Source of the DNA: Thiothrix nivea DSM 5205
Lineage (GTDB): Bacteria; Pseudomonadota; Gammaproteobacteria; Thiotrichales; Thiotrichaceae
DNA: 64,000 nucleotides
NCBI RefSeq assembly: GCF_000260135.1
Contig: NZ_JH651384.1
Coordinates: 127,693-191,692 of the forward strand
Reading direction: 5' to 3'
Numbering within the stretch: position 1 is the stretch's first letter; each line of letters starts with the position of its first letter. Below are positions 8,073 through 17,636 of the stretch, in pieces. Under the pieces are notes generated by a model. It did not search any database. It had not been told where the DNA came from and saw only the letters and a list, made by a program, of their open reading frames with translations. A program made the position numbers and the translations under genes.

Positions 8073-9644
8073 TCAGATTTGCCGTACTTGAATATTTAGA
8101 GTCTGGATACGGTAGGCAATTTGTCGTGGCGTCATGTTCAGCAAGCGGGCAGCTTTGGCTTGCACCCAACCGGCTTCTTCCAATGCGGCGATGACGCGCT
8201 CACGTTCGTCAATATCAGGGTCATTCAGGTCGATCTTTGCGTTATTGGTGGAACCGTTGCTTTCCGACATTGAATACGCCGGGGCGCTGTCCAGCCCGCT
8301 GAGGCGGATCACCTGCGCGTCAATGTGCCCGTCGGGGCTGAGGATGGCGGCGCGTTCCATGCAGTTTTCCAGCTCACGCACATTGCCCGGCCAGCCATGG
8401 TGCATGAGGGCACGGATGGCGCTGTCGCCGATTTCCAGTGGTCGCCCCTGTTTCTGACTGATTTTGTTGACCAGAAAGCGGGCGAGGTCGGGCACGTCTT
8501 CCAGCCGTTCGCGCAACGGCGGCATGATGATAGGCATGACGTTGAGGCGGTAATACAGGTCTTCGCGGAAATCGCCCGCGCGCACTTCCTCTTCCAGATT
8601 GCGATTCGTGGCGGCGATCACGCGCACGTCGACCTGCAAGGTTTTGCTGCCACCGACGCGCTCGAATTCGCCTTCCTGCAATACCCGTAGCAACTTGGCC
8701 TGGAAAGCGGGGGTGATTTCACCGATTTCGTCGAGGAACAGCGTGCCGCCGTCAGCTTGCTCGAAACGCCCTTTGCGCTGGCTGACCGCGCCGGTAAATG
8801 CGCCTTTTTCATGGCCGAACAGTTCCGACTCCAGCAGGTTGTCGGGCAGGGCGGCGCAGTTGAGTTTGACGAAAGCATTGTTGGCACGCGGGGAATGGTA
8901 GTGGATGGCGTTAGCGATAAGCTCTTTACCGGTACCGGACTCGCCACGGATCAGCACGGTGGTGTTCCATTTCGCCACCTGTCGTGCCTGATCAAACACG
9001 ATCTGCATCACGCGGGTGCGGCCAATCAGGTTGGCGAAGCCGGATTCGCCCTTGACCTTGCGGCGCAATGAGTCGCGTTCTTTTTGCAGTTCCTGTTTAT
9101 CGCTGGCGACCTGGGTGACGAGTACCACATTCTGACCAATCAGGTTGCCAACCATTTCGAGGAAGCGGCGACGTTCGGCCAATACATGCAGCTCTGCCGG
9201 GGGCTGCGCTGCCAGTACGCCAACGATTTCATCGCCACGTGCGCGGATTGGCACCGCAATCAGAGGCAGGGCGGAATTGTACACGCCCAGCCGGTCGAGG
9301 AAGCGCGGTTCATCAGCCAGTTTGCGGATGATCAGGGGTTTGTCCATTTCCATGACTAGCCCCATGATGCCTTCGCCGGAACGGTAGCGCACGTTTTCCA
9401 CAGTCGGCTTGTTCTGCCGGTGCAGTTCGCACAGCAACAGGTCGCCGCTGGCTTCATCCAGCAAGCTGACCATGCCGTGTTCCAGCTGCCCTTGTTCATG
9501 CAGCACGCGCAGCACTTCACGCAGGCTTTCGTGCAGATTCAGGGAGCGGTTAAGCACCTTGCTGACTTCATAAATGCAGGCCAGCTCGTCTTCCAGCAGG
9601 GTTAGGGTGCGCTCCAGTTGTGCGGAATCATGCCGGTCGGTCAT
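8073..9644 (-). CDS. nifA: NifA, sigma-54-dependent activator of nitrogen fixation genes
   Basis: 523 residues in the classic NifA order: N-terminal GAF domain (about 30-165), AAA+ domain (about 210-440) and a C-terminal Fis-type helix-turn-helix ending [20 protein letters not shown]. The AAA+ domain has Walker A GESGTGKE, the sigma-54 contact loop GAFTGA, Walker B LFLDEIGE and the arginine-finger region. NifA binds TGT-N10-ACA sites and drives open-complex formation by sigma-54 RNA polymerase. Its start overlaps the nifL stop (ATGA), so NifL and NifA are translationally coupled, as expected for a stoichiometric NifL-NifA inhibitory pair. No nif structural genes lie in this window. Confidence 0.93.
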   Translation of the reverse strand: MTDRHDSAQLERTLTLLEDELACIYEVSKVLNRSLNLHESLREVLRVLHEQGQLEHGMVSLLDEASGDLLLCELHRQNKPTVENVRYRSGEGIMGLVMEMDKPLIIRKLADEPRFLDRLGVYNSALPLIAVPIRARGDEIVGVLAAQPPAELHVLAERRRFLEMVGNLIGQNVVLVTQVASDKQELQKERDSLRRKVKGESGFANLIGRTRVMQIVFDQARQVAKWNTTVLIRGESGTGKELIANAIHYHSPRANNAFVKLNCAALPDNLLESELFGHEKGAFTGAVSQRKGRFEQADGGTLFLDEIGEITPAFQAKLLRVLQEGEFERVGGSKTLQVDVRVIAATNRNLEEEVRAGDFREDLYYRLNVMPIIMPPLRERLEDVPDLARFLVNKISQKQGRPLEIGDSAIRALMHHGWPGNVRELENCMERAAILSPDGHIDAQVIRLSGLDSAPAYSMSESNGSTNNAKIDLNDPDIDERERVIAALEEAGWVQAKAARLLNMTPRQIAYRIQTLNIQVRQI

Positions 9645-11212
9645 TCCATGGCCTCGCTTCGGTATTTGATCGGCAGGTTGATCAGGATGCGGCAGCCATC
9701 GGTGTAATCCGGGTCGATGCGGATGCCTCCGCCGTGGCTGTTGACGATTTCCTGCGCCATGCTCAGACCCATGCCGGCCTTGCCCCGCCCGCGTTTCCAG
9801 GCGCTTTGGAAGGGTTCAAACACTTTCAGGCGCTGTTTGGGGGGGATGCCAACACCGTTGTCGGTAATTTCCACGAAAATGGTGTCATCCTTCAGGCAGG
9901 TGTGGATGTGTAGCTCCGGGTTTTTGCGCCCGGCCTCCTCCAGTGACAGCAGGGCGTTATCAAGCAGGTAGTGGAACATGCGGCGCAACGAGGCTTCGCT
10001 GCCATTGATGGCGGGCAGCACGGGTTCCGGCTTCCATTCCACTACCGCGCCGACAGAGAGCAGACGATCAGTGGAAATGACCAGCAAATCCTTGAGTGTC
10101 TGATTGATGTTGACCAGGAAATGACGCTCCTGCTCAACACGCGGCAGCACTTTGCGCATGGCGTCGATGGCGCGTTGTGAGGAGTCCAGCACCTGTCGCA
10201 GAATGGGGTAGAGCGCTTCCGGCGAGGAGTGTGGCATGGATAGCGCGGCCTGGATGACGTTGACGGGTGTTTCCAGTTGGAAAATGGCTCCGGACAGGGT
10301 TTCGCGGATGCTTTGGGTCAGTTCCTGTTCCGCCATCTGTACCTTGAGTTGCTGGAGGCGGGCGCGTTCGGCTTCGGCCTTGCGGGTGGTGATGTCGGTG
10401 GCAACCAGCAGCAGGTAGTGGCCGCTTTCATTGCCAGCCTTGAAATAGCTTTGCGCGGCGTGGTCGAGTTCTTCCACCTGAATGCCGGACACGGCGAACC
10501 AGCATTCTGCGCCGTTGGGGGCATCGAAGCGCACCTGTATGTCGTTGAAACCGCCGAAGGGATTGTCTCCCAGCCGGTCGGCGAGGGCATCCATGAACAG
10601 GTGGGCGGGTTCGGTATCACCAAAACCGGCTTTGAGTTGTTTGTACGTCTGATTGTCGAGCAGCACGTTGCGTTTGCTGTCCAGCAGCACCACGATGGTG
10701 GGGGCGAGGTCGAGAATGGTTTCCGACAGTGCTTTCTGGTGCTTGAGTTCCTGCTCCAGTTGGTGAAGGGTGGTGATGTCGCGGTGCATCCCGAGGAAGT
10801 TGGTGACTTGCCCTTTGGCGTCTGTGACCGGGGCGATGGTGACTTCTGCCAGATAGCTTTTGCCATCCTTGGTGCGGTTGACCAGTGCGCCGCGCCATAC
10901 CTTGCCGCTCTGGATGGTTCGCCACAGTTCGCGGTACAGCTCCAGCGGGGTGGTTTTGCAGGAAAGGACGGATTCGTTCTGCCCGCTGATTTCATGGCGG
11001 GTGTAGCCGGTCAGTGTCTCGAAATTGGCGTTGACGTAGAGGATGTTGGCGCGGGTGTCGGTGATGGAAATCGCTACCGGAGCCTGTTCCACGGTTTCGA
11101 GGATGGCTTGCAGCGACAGGCCGGGGCCGACATGCTCGAAACCGGGAATGCCGGTGAAATCCGCGTGCAGTTCGTTCAGCGGTGTCGCAATTATCTGGTT
11201 CGGCATTGGCAT
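9641..11212 (-). CDS. nifL: NifL, redox/nitrogen-responsive antiactivator of NifA
   Basis: 523 residues. An N-terminal PAS domain (about 30-150, with LYVNANFETLTGYTRHE and the IAPVTDAKGQVTNFLGMHRDIT end) resembles the FAD-binding PAS1 of NifL. A second PAS-like region follows at about 155-290. The central region (ETPVNVIQAALSM) lacks the HExxTPL phospho-acceptor motif of true histidine kinases, and a GHKL ATPase domain (DNALLSLEEA, ITDNGVGIPP, GMGLSMAQ) ends the protein. This agrees with NifL acting by protein contact with NifA rather than by phosphotransfer. The start has a good ribosome site (GAGGAC). It is transcribed divergently from rnfAB. Confidence 0.9.
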   Translation of the reverse strand: MPMPNQIIATPLNELHADFTGIPGFEHVGPGLSLQAILETVEQAPVAISITDTRANILYVNANFETLTGYTRHEISGQNESVLSCKTTPLELYRELWRTIQSGKVWRGALVNRTKDGKSYLAEVTIAPVTDAKGQVTNFLGMHRDITTLHQLEQELKHQKALSETILDLAPTIVVLLDSKRNVLLDNQTYKQLKAGFGDTEPAHLFMDALADRLGDNPFGGFNDIQVRFDAPNGAECWFAVSGIQVEELDHAAQSYFKAGNESGHYLLLVATDITTRKAEAERARLQQLKVQMAEQELTQSIRETLSGAIFQLETPVNVIQAALSMPHSSPEALYPILRQVLDSSQRAIDAMRKVLPRVEQERHFLVNINQTLKDLLVISTDRLLSVGAVVEWKPEPVLPAINGSEASLRRMFHYLLDNALLSLEEAGRKNPELHIHTCLKDDTIFVEITDNGVGIPPKQRLKVFEPFQSAWKRGRGKAGMGLSMAQEIVNSHGGGIRIDPDYTDGCRILINLPIKYRSEAME

Positions 11213-11281
11213 GGCGTCCTCACAACATCAGAATGTTCTAATGTTGCTAAGCAATATGTATGCCATGGAAGGAAAGCCGCA

Positions 11282-11389
11282 AAGAAACCCCTCCCGGCCT
11301 CCCCTTATCAGGGGAAGGGCGTTCTTGTACTGCGGCGGTAGAGGCGTCTTGTCCCTCCCCTGATAAGGGGAGGTTAGGAGGGGTTTCTT
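11282..11389. repeat. 108-bp palindromic repeat element (copy 1, intergenic)
   Basis: The ends are perfect 13-bp inverted repeats, AAGAAACCCCTCC (11282-11294) and GGAGGGGTTTCTT (11377-11389), with inner subrepeats built on CCCCTTATCAGGGG and CCCCTGATAAGGGG. Shorter or similar copies occur within cydD (46158-46210) and hypF (61385-61487). It lies between nifL and the NifA sites of rnfA. No coding capacity is needed for its spread, so it is probably a non-autonomous palindromic element. Confidence 0.85.
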
Positions 11390-11392
11390 CAT

Positions 11393-11473
11393 TGTCATGA
11401 ATACGACAAAACAGGAAATTGTCAGAAACACGACAACCCGCAACAGCCATGGAAAAATGTCGCAAACACCACA
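11393..11473 (+). promoter_or_regulatory. Three NifA upstream activator sites for rnfAB
   Basis: Three exact TGT-N10-ACA matches lie in tandem at 11393-11408, 11420-11435 and 11458-11473. The cores are related (for example TGTCAGAAACACGACA and TGTCGCAAACACCACA). A near match ending in ACC follows at 11487-11502. They lie about 85-170 bp upstream of the sigma-54 promoter, the normal distance for NifA enhancer sites. The intervening AT-rich run (around 11520-11550) could bind IHF, which is inference. Confidence 0.8.
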
Positions 11474-11559
11474 GCCTCGCAATTGATGTCGTAAACAGCA
11501 CCAATAAATAGATTATGAAAGTCTATATAATTCAATATATTATTTGTAATTCTTGTGGC

Positions 11560-11574
11560 TGGCACGCTCCCTGC
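11560..11574 (+). promoter_or_regulatory. Sigma-54 (-24/-12) promoter of rnfAB
   Basis: TGGCACGCTCCCTGC matches the -24/-12 consensus, with GG at 11561-11562 and GC at 11573-11574 separated by exactly ten bases. It lies 38 bp upstream of the rnfA start codon and downstream of three NifA sites. Together they indicate NifA-dependent expression under nitrogen-fixing conditions. Confidence 0.85.
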
Positions 11575-11611
11575 ATCATTACCTCCACTGACGAATTTCA
11601 GGGAATGCGCA

Positions 11612-12190
11612 ATGGAATACTTCATGCTCCTGCTGGGAACCGTACTGGTGAATAACGTGGTGCTGGTCAAGTTCCTCGGCCTGTGCCCGTTCATGGGCGT
11701 TTCCAAACAGATTGATTCCGCCATTGGCATGGGCATGGCGACCACCTTCGTGCTGACGCTGGCCTCGGTGGCAGGCTGGATGCTGGAACATTGGGTGTTG
11801 CAACCGCTTGATCTGGGTTTCCTGCGTATCCTGTCTTTCATCCTGGTGATTGCCGCGACGGTGCAGTTTACCGAAATGGTGATCAAGAAGATTTCGCCCG
11901 CGCTGTATCAGGTGCTGGGGATTTTCCTGCCGCTGATTACCACCAATTGCGCGGTGCTGGGCGTGGCGCTGTTGAACGTGCAGGAACAGCACAGTTTTGT
12001 GCAAACCCTGTTGTATGGCTTTGGGTCGGCGGTGGGTTTCACGCTGGTGCTAGTGATTTTTGCCGGTTTACGCGAACGGCTGGCACTGGCGCAGGTGCCG
12101 GCGGCCTTCAGTGGCTTGCCGATTGCGTTTGTGGTGGCCGGTCTGCTGTCGCTGGCGTTCATGGGCTTTGCCGGTCTGGCGGCGCATTGA
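11612..12190 (+). CDS. rnfA: RnfA, membrane subunit of the Rnf electron transport complex
   Basis: 192 residues starting [21 protein letters not shown], the typical RnfA N terminus. Six hydrophobic segments span the whole protein, and the conserved [13 protein letters not shown] motif carries a membrane cysteine. RnfA forms the membrane core of the ion-pumping ferredoxin:NAD oxidoreductase, which in diazotrophs supplies low-potential electrons to nitrogenase. The start at 11612 is chosen because a longer frame would run through the sigma-54 promoter. rnfB follows 17 bp later. Sigma-54 and NifA sites upstream tie it to nitrogen fixation. Confidence 0.93.
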   Translation: MEYFMLLLGTVLVNNVVLVKFLGLCPFMGVSKQIDSAIGMGMATTFVLTLASVAGWMLEHWVLQPLDLGFLRILSFILVIAATVQFTEMVIKKISPALYQVLGIFLPLITTNCAVLGVALLNVQEQHSFVQTLLYGFGSAVGFTLVLVIFAGLRERLALAQVPAAFSGLPIAFVVAGLLSLAFMGFAGLAAH

Positions 12191-12207
12191 GTAAGGGAGG
12201 TGTTGTG

Positions 12208-12738
12208 ATGAGTGCAATTCTGATGCTGATGACTCTGGGGCTGGTGCTGGGCGGTTTGCTGGGTGTTGCGGCCCGCTACCTGAAGGTGGAAGGCAACCCG
12301 TTGCAGGCTGAAATTGAATCCTTACTGCCCGGTTCGCAATGTGGGCAGTGCGGTTATCCCGGCTGCTCGCCATTAGCGGAAGCGGTTGCCAGCGGGCAGG
12401 CTCCGGTGACGGCTTGCCCGCCTGGTGGCAAGGCATTGGCGGAAATATTGGCGGCGAAACTGGGTGTGAGTATTGATCTCTCCGGTGTGGAAGACAAAGG
12501 GCCAATGATTGCCTACGTGCATGAAAACCTGTGCATCGGTTGCACTAAATGTTTCAAACGCTGTCCAACTGATGCGATTTTGGGTGGGCCAAAGCAGATT
12601 CATGCGGTATTTGCCGATGCTTGCACGGGTTGCGAGAAGTGCTTTGATGTGTGCCCGACTGAATGCATTGAAATGCGCCCGCTGACACCGACTTTACAAA
12701 CTTGGTATTGGCCGAGTCCGGCTGTGGCAGTTGCCTGA
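12208..12738 (+). CDS. rnfB: RnfB, iron-sulfur subunit of the Rnf complex
   Basis: 176 residues. An N-terminal membrane helix (ILMLMTLGLVLGGLLGVAARYL) is followed by the RnfB [4Fe-4S] domain with the GSQCGQCGYPGCSPLAEA motif and CP at about 70. Two ferredoxin-type clusters follow (CIGCTKCFKRCP and CTGCEKCFDVCP). It transfers electrons from ferredoxin into the Rnf complex. A GGGAGG ribosome site precedes the start. The expected rnfC, D, G and E genes do not follow; instead a gene-poor stretch and IS remnants begin, so either the operon is broken or the rest is elsewhere. Confidence 0.93.
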   Translation: MSAILMLMTLGLVLGGLLGVAARYLKVEGNPLQAEIESLLPGSQCGQCGYPGCSPLAEAVASGQAPVTACPPGGKALAEILAAKLGVSIDLSGVEDKGPMIAYVHENLCIGCTKCFKRCPTDAILGGPKQIHAVFADACTGCEKCFDVCPTECIEMRPLTPTLQTWYWPSPAVAVA

Positions 12739-13109
12739 TGTTGTTTCTATGCCTGTAGAAGAATATGGGGGGGCTGATATTTTCCCAGTTAGTGGTCTGT
12801 ATGACCCTGTTTCACCTGATACTCGGCATCAATTACCCGGCCTTCGCGTTCGCGCAGGATGACAGTTGTTGCACCTGGCTGTTGCAGTTTTTTGCACATC
12901 TACCACAGTCTCAGCACACTGTCAAGACCTGTGTGATTATAGACTCTACAGTCATGTTAAACTCCAGCAGGCACGGCAGGTACTACGCAGTTTGAGGCTC
13001 ATTATGTGTTTCGGGGTCTTAGCCCATCAGCAGGGACAACAAGGAATGTAGAGCAGCTTGTCCGCGTTTCCTGATGTTATGCAGGCACTCGAAGAAAGCC
13101 CACTATACT
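12739..13109. other. Gene-free stretch between rnfB and IS630 remnant
   Basis: No convincing reading frame, RNA or repeat is seen. Short open frames (for example about 12765-12995) show no protein-like composition or ribosome site. It probably holds the left flank of the IS630 insertion and possibly debris of lost rnf sequence. Confidence 0.5.
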
Positions 13110-14053
13110 TTAACCGCCCATAATTGCTGATTTTCCGAAGGTCTGAAAATTGAGGGTTAGCAATGAATCCAGTGCTTTCTTATGGGTCGTGTGGGTTTGC
13201 GCCAAACATGCATCAATGGTCTGGGTAAACCCGGCAAAGGTTTCATGGTAGCGGGAATACAGGCATTCCTTTTTCACAAACTTCCATAAGCGTTCAATCA
13301 GGTTCAGGTTGGGTGAGTAAGCGGGCAGGAACAGCAACGGTTTCCCCCAAGCCCTGCACCCGTTGGCAACGCTGGTAACGGGCATTGTCCAGCACCAGCG
13401 TCACCGGAATGTCCAAGGCCATGGCATGGATTTGCCTGAGCAACAGGCAAACACTGTCGGCATTGATGTAGCTGTCATTGGTGACGGTGATCAGTTCATG
13501 CGTGATGGCATTTAACGCACCGAGTACATTGTAACGCTGGCGTCCGGCAGGGGCACGGATGAACAGCCGGGTAAAGCACCACAGGAACCCCAGGAATGGG
13601 GCGAGTACAAAATGGGCGGCATCGACAAAGAAAACGGCGCGTTTCCCGGCTTTGGCGTCCTCAAGGCGTGGTTCCAACTCTTTTTTTAAATGTGTCCTGG
13701 ACTGTTGGATCGGCTTTTGCGGGTATCATCCCCACTTTCCTGACCGACAAACCCAGACTATGCAGGAACATGCGCACGGCTTCCTGTTTGAGTCCGATGC
13801 CGGTTAAACGGTGTATCTCGGCTATCGCCTGCGTGATCCGGGTAGGGGGATGACGTTCAAAATGGCTTTTCAGTTGTTCCCGGAAAGGTTCCAGCTGGCT
13901 GACCGGGCGATAGAAATCCATTTGTTCCAGGGCGGTGACCCCGCCTTGTTGATAACGTTTCAGGTAACGGGTGACTGTCGTTGAGCTGACCTGCGCCAGC
14001 CGCTCAATCTCACCATGTGCCAGCCCCTGGCTTTTTAGCCACAACACCTCCAT
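13110..14053 (-). pseudogene. IS630-family transposase, frameshifted
   Basis: Three overlapping frames together make one IS630 transposase: a helix-turn-helix part (GEIERLAQVSSTTVTRYLKRY, 13661-14053), the first part of the DDE domain (FFVDAAHF, LDNARYQ, 13294-13677) and its end (LLFLPAYSPNLNLIERLWKF, 13110-13385). The first frame change falls at a run of seven A residues (minus strand, about 13682-13688) and could be slippage-based. The second, near a five-G run around 13345, has no obvious recoding role and looks like a true mutation. The element is therefore probably inactive. It lies directly downstream of rnfAB. Confidence 0.8.
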
Positions 14054-14096
14054 CCGTAGCTATGGACAGGCTGAGTATAATACCTTAGCGAGGTGT

Positions 14097-14119
14097 CCGG
14101 GATTATTAGACCAGATCAC
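14097..14119. repeat. 23-bp sequence shared with the IS remnant at 24.7 kb
   Basis: CCGGGATTATTAGACCAGATCAC is present here and, in reverse complement, at 24713-24735. Both copies lie beside transposase remnants, which suggests a shared IS end or a common target. Confidence 0.6.
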
Positions 14120-14176
14120 CTGACAACGGCGGCTGACATCAGACACTGTTGAGTTCACCAGCATTTTCAGCAGCCA

Positions 14177-14410
14177 CTAGTCCAGGGCTTTGGTATGCGG
14201 GCTGTTGGGGGTATACCAATCCAGTTGCTGCGTGGTGGTCGGGTCACCTTCGCAATGGCGGCAACGGTAGCGTTTGGGACGCAGTTCAATCAAGACCTTG
14301 CGCTCAAAAATCAGCAGATGCTGTAAACGGATGGGGCGGTCGTAACCATGAAAATCACTGATTTTGCGGCCGCAGCAACGGCAATGCGTGTAATCCAGCA
14401 TGCTTTTCAC
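14177..14410 (-). pseudogene. ISL3-family transposase, N-terminal fragment
   Basis: About 75 residues with the ISL3 zinc-ribbon pattern (HCRCCGRKI near the N terminus and RYRCRHCEGD later) and the typical basic linker. Full ISL3 transposases are about 400 residues, so the catalytic domain is missing and this is a remnant. It lies between the IS630 remnant and proS. Confidence 0.7.
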
Positions 14411-14637
14411 TCCAGGATCAGGGAGCCTTTCTCACCGTTTTGCACCGACAGGATTTCTACATCTGGAATGTCCAGGGGGATTTGAAAACTGGCAGGCATC
14501 GGCTTTCCTTGCTAATGGTCTGGATGGCTCAGGATACTACATCTTGTGTGTGACCACGGGAAATCCCAAAGAACCTTCGCAATCTCGCGGCAAATCCTAT
14601 AATCTGCTGTTTTCCCACACCGGATTAAGACAGAACA

Positions 14638-16356
14638 ATGCGTGTATCCCGATTCCCCATTTCCACCCTGCGTGAAACCCCGGCGGATGCTGAAGTCATC
14701 AGTCACCAACTGATGTTGCGGGCGGGCATGATCCGCCGCCTTGCCTCCGGCCTGTATACCTGGATGCCCTATGGCTTGCGTGTGCTACGCAAGGTCGAGG
14801 CCATCGTGCGCGAAGAGATGAACAACGCCGGAGCCATCGAGGTGCTGATGCCATCGGTACAGCCAGCGGAGCTGTGGCAGGAATCAGGGCGTTGGGAAAA
14901 ATACGGGGCGGAACTGCTGCGCATCAAGGATCGCCACGCGCGGGATTTCTGCTACGGCCCGACCCACGAGGAAATCATCACCGACTACGCACGCAAGGAA
15001 CTCGGCAGCTACAAGCAATTGCCAGTCAATTTCTACCAGATCCAGACCAAGTTCCGCGATGAAGTGCGCCCGCGTTTTGGCGTGATGCGCGCACGCGAAT
15101 TCCTGATGAAGGATGCCTACTCCTTCCACCTGACGCAGGAGTCCTTGCAGGAAACCTACGACGCCATGTTTGCCGCTTACTCACGCATTTTCCAGCGGCT
15201 GGGGCTGGATTTCCGCCCGGTGCAGGCGGATACCGGCTCCATCGGCGGCAATGCCTCGCACGAATTCCACGTACTGGCGGAATCCGGGGAAGATGCCATC
15301 GCGTTTGCCAGCGGCAGCAACTACGCCGCCAACATCGAGCTGGCCGAAGCGGTTGCGCTGCTGGCTGAGCGTGCTGCGCCATCCGAAGACATGCGCGAAG
15401 TCGACACCCCCAACGCCAAAACCATCGAGGAGCTGGTCACACAATTCGGCTTACCGGTCGAAAAAACGGTCAAGACCCTGATCGTGGCCGCTGCAGATGA
15501 TGTTGATGCTGATTTCGTGGCGCTGCTGGTACGTGGCGACCATACCCTCAACGAAATCAAGGCGGAAAAGCTGCCGGAAGTCGCTTCCCCGCTACGCTTC
15601 GCCCGCGAAGACGAAATCCGCGCCATTATCGGTGCAGGCCCTGGCTCCCTCGGCCCGGTCAACCTGCCCATTCCGTGCATTGCCGACCGCACGGTTGCCA
15701 ACATGGCTGACTTTGGCGCTGGTGCCAATAGCGACGGCAAGCACTATTTCGGCATCAACTGGGGACGCGATGTGGCGCTGCCAGCAGTTGCCGACCTGCG
15801 CAATGTGGTGGCGGGTGACCCTAGCCCAGATGGTTGCGGCACGCTCTCCATCGTGCGCGGCATCGAGGTTGGCCACATCTTCCAGTTGGGCAGGAAATAT
15901 TCCGAAGCCATGAACGCCACGGTGCTGGATGAAAGTGGCCGTGCGCAGGTGATGACCATGGGCTGTTATGGCATCGGCGTTTCCCGTGTGGTTGCTTCCG
16001 CCATTGAGCAGAACAATGACGGATACGGCATCCGTTGGCCGGACGCGATTGCGCCGTTTACTGTGGTTATTGCGCCCTTAAACATGCAGAAGTCGCCGGA
16101 AGTCGCCGCCAAGGCCGAAGATCTGTATGCGCAATTACAGGCGGCGGGCGTGGATGTGTTGCTGGATGACCGTGCGCTGCGCCCCGGCGCGATGTTTGCC
16201 GACCATGAGCTGCTGGGTATTCCGCATCGCGTGATCATTTCCGAGCGCGGTTTGCAGGCGGGCGAAATCGAGTACAAGGCACGCAGCGGCGGGGATGCAC
16301 AGAAAGTGCCGTTGGCCGAAGCGTTATCCTTTATTCAGGGATGCTTGCAAGGCTGA
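14638..16356 (+). CDS. proS: Prolyl-tRNA synthetase, bacterial type
   Basis: 572 residues, the usual length of the bacterial-type enzyme, which charges tRNA-Pro with proline. Class II motifs are clear: motif 1 around [19 protein letters not shown], motif 2 with [25 protein letters not shown], and motif 3 with [17 protein letters not shown]. The YbaK-like editing insertion domain lies at about residues 230-385 ([28 protein letters not shown]). The C-terminal anticodon-binding domain follows. The start [15 protein letters not shown] is standard. Confidence 0.97.
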   Translation: MRVSRFPISTLRETPADAEVISHQLMLRAGMIRRLASGLYTWMPYGLRVLRKVEAIVREEMNNAGAIEVLMPSVQPAELWQESGRWEKYGAELLRIKDRHARDFCYGPTHEEIITDYARKELGSYKQLPVNFYQIQTKFRDEVRPRFGVMRAREFLMKDAYSFHLTQESLQETYDAMFAAYSRIFQRLGLDFRPVQADTGSIGGNASHEFHVLAESGEDAIAFASGSNYAANIELAEAVALLAERAAPSEDMREVDTPNAKTIEELVTQFGLPVEKTVKTLIVAAADDVDADFVALLVRGDHTLNEIKAEKLPEVASPLRFAREDEIRAIIGAGPGSLGPVNLPIPCIADRTVANMADFGAGANSDGKHYFGINWGRDVALPAVADLRNVVAGDPSPDGCGTLSIVRGIEVGHIFQLGRKYSEAMNATVLDESGRAQVMTMGCYGIGVSRVVASAIEQNNDGYGIRWPDAIAPFTVVIAPLNMQKSPEVAAKAEDLYAQLQAAGVDVLLDDRALRPGAMFADHELLGIPHRVIISERGLQAGEIEYKARSGGDAQKVPLAEALSFIQGCLQG

Positions 16357-16386
16357 CAGTATTCACCTGGAGATTTTTATGGAACA

Positions 16387-16419
16387 TGTCAGGGTGTTGC
16401 TGGCTGCGGCATCCTGACA
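16387..16419. other. Hairpin downstream of proS
   Basis: TGTCAGG and CCTGACA (7-bp arms) flank a GC-rich interior between proS and the cupin gene. There is no T run, so termination would not be classical. A 12-codon open frame with a CTGGAG ribosome-like site begins just before it (ATG at 16380), but a leader-peptide role is not supported by anything else. Confidence 0.4.
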
Positions 16420-16494
16420 ATACATTGGCTGAATTTTTTACACACCTGCGTCCGAGGCGTATTGACAGCGGCCTGAAATTTATAGGTTAAGGTT

Positions 16495-16827
16495 ATGCCC
16501 AACTTGTTTGCAGATATCCCCGTTGACCTACCCGAAGAACTGTTTGAAACCCTGTTGGAAGCCTCCTCAGTCAAAATCGAGCGCATCGTTTCGCGCGGTC
16601 ACGCTAGCCCGCCGGATTTCTGGTACGACCAGGAACAGGATGAGTGGGTCATAGTGCTGCAAGGCGAAGCAGGTCTGGCGTTTGCCGACCAGGAAGGGGA
16701 ACTGACTCTACGACCAGGGGATTACGTGTTGATCAAGGCACACGCCAAGCACCGGGTTACCTTTACTGCACCAGACAGGGATACCATTTGGCTGGCGGTG
16801 TTTCTGAATTCCGATAACCAAGGGTAG
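16495..16827 (+). CDS. Cupin-domain protein
   Basis: 110 residues forming one conserved beta-barrel. Cupin motif 1 is degenerate (DEWVIVLQGEAGLAF). Motif 2 is recognisable around LRPGDYVLIKAHAKHRVTF, with a histidine in the usual metal-ligand position. Small single-domain cupins of this type follow a metal-binding fold, but their reactions vary and none can be assigned. The start at 16495 follows a GGTTAAGG-like ribosome site. It stands alone between proS and mtgA. Confidence 0.75.
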   Translation: MPNLFADIPVDLPEELFETLLEASSVKIERIVSRGHASPPDFWYDQEQDEWVIVLQGEAGLAFADQEGELTLRPGDYVLIKAHAKHRVTFTAPDRDTIWLAVFLNSDNQG

Positions 16828-16910
16828 GGCATGGAATGGCTACCAGCCCTCTTGTGATTAAGGTGAAATTATGAACTCAAGCTCATATTCTAAGTATAAT
16901 ACGCGCCATT

Positions 16911-17636
16911 ATGAGATTGTATGACCTGTTCACCAAATGGAAATCTGCACACTGGGCGCACTGGCTATGGCGCGTCCCGCTGTTGCTGTTTTTGGCGTTG
17001 TGTGCGTGGCTGCTGATTTTCCGTTGGGTTCCAGTGCCGACTTCAGCATTCATGTTGCAGCAGGATGTTGTTGCGTTATTCGACAAGGAAACGCCGTTTG
17101 TGCGCCACGACTGGGTGAGCCTTGGGCAGATTCCGCGCCATATGCAATTGGCGGTGATCGCTTCCGAAGACCAGCGCTTTGCCGAGCATTGGGGAATAGA
17201 TGTGGAAGCGACCCAGGCCGCCATCCAGGCCGAGCTGAAAGGCAAGGGTAAAGGCGGCGGTAGTACCATCACCCAGCAGCTGGCAAAAAACCTGTTCCTG
17301 TGGGAAGGCCGCAGTTATGTCCGCAAGGGACTGGAATGGATGATCGCCAGCCTGATCGAAATCTTCTGGTCGAAGGAGCGGATTCTGGAGGTTTACCTGA
17401 ACAGCGCGCAGTTTGGCCAAGCTGATTACGGCGTGGGGGCAGCCGCGCAAAACCTGCTGAGAAAACCGGCCAACAAGCTAAGTGCGGCAGATGCGGCGCT
17501 GCTGGCGGCTGTCCTGCCTGCCCCTGAACATTACAGTGCCACCAAGCCTTCTGCTTACGTGCGTTCGCGCCAGAATCGTATCCTGCGGCAAATGCGCTCA
17601 CTCGGTGGAGCGTCCTATCTGCAAAAACTGGATTAG
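16911..17636 (+). CDS. mtgA: Monofunctional biosynthetic peptidoglycan transglycosylase
   Basis: 241 residues. One N-terminal membrane anchor (WRVPLLLFLALCAWLLIF, about 22-39) precedes a GT51 domain with the catalytic-Glu motif ASEDQRFAEHWGID, the GGSTITQQLAKNLF motif and EVYLNSAQFG. MtgA polymerises lipid II into glycan strands on the periplasmic face. There is no transpeptidase domain, which separates it from class A PBPs. It is convergent with the efflux adaptor gene, overlapping by four bases. Confidence 0.93.
   Translation: MRLYDLFTKWKSAHWAHWLWRVPLLLFLALCAWLLIFRWVPVPTSAFMLQQDVVALFDKETPFVRHDWVSLGQIPRHMQLAVIASEDQRFAEHWGIDVEATQAAIQAELKGKGKGGGSTITQQLAKNLFLWEGRSYVRKGLEWMIASLIEIFWSKERILEVYLNSAQFGQADYGVGAAAQNLLRKPANKLSAADAALLAAVLPAPEHYSATKPSAYVRSRQNRILRQMRSLGGASYLQKLD

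Noticed and set aside
9620-11341. Long plus-strand frames opposite nifL
   Set aside because: They mirror nifL codons and show no protein family features.
12765-12995. Possible small protein gene after rnfB
   Set aside because: No ribosome site, mixed composition and no recognisable motif.
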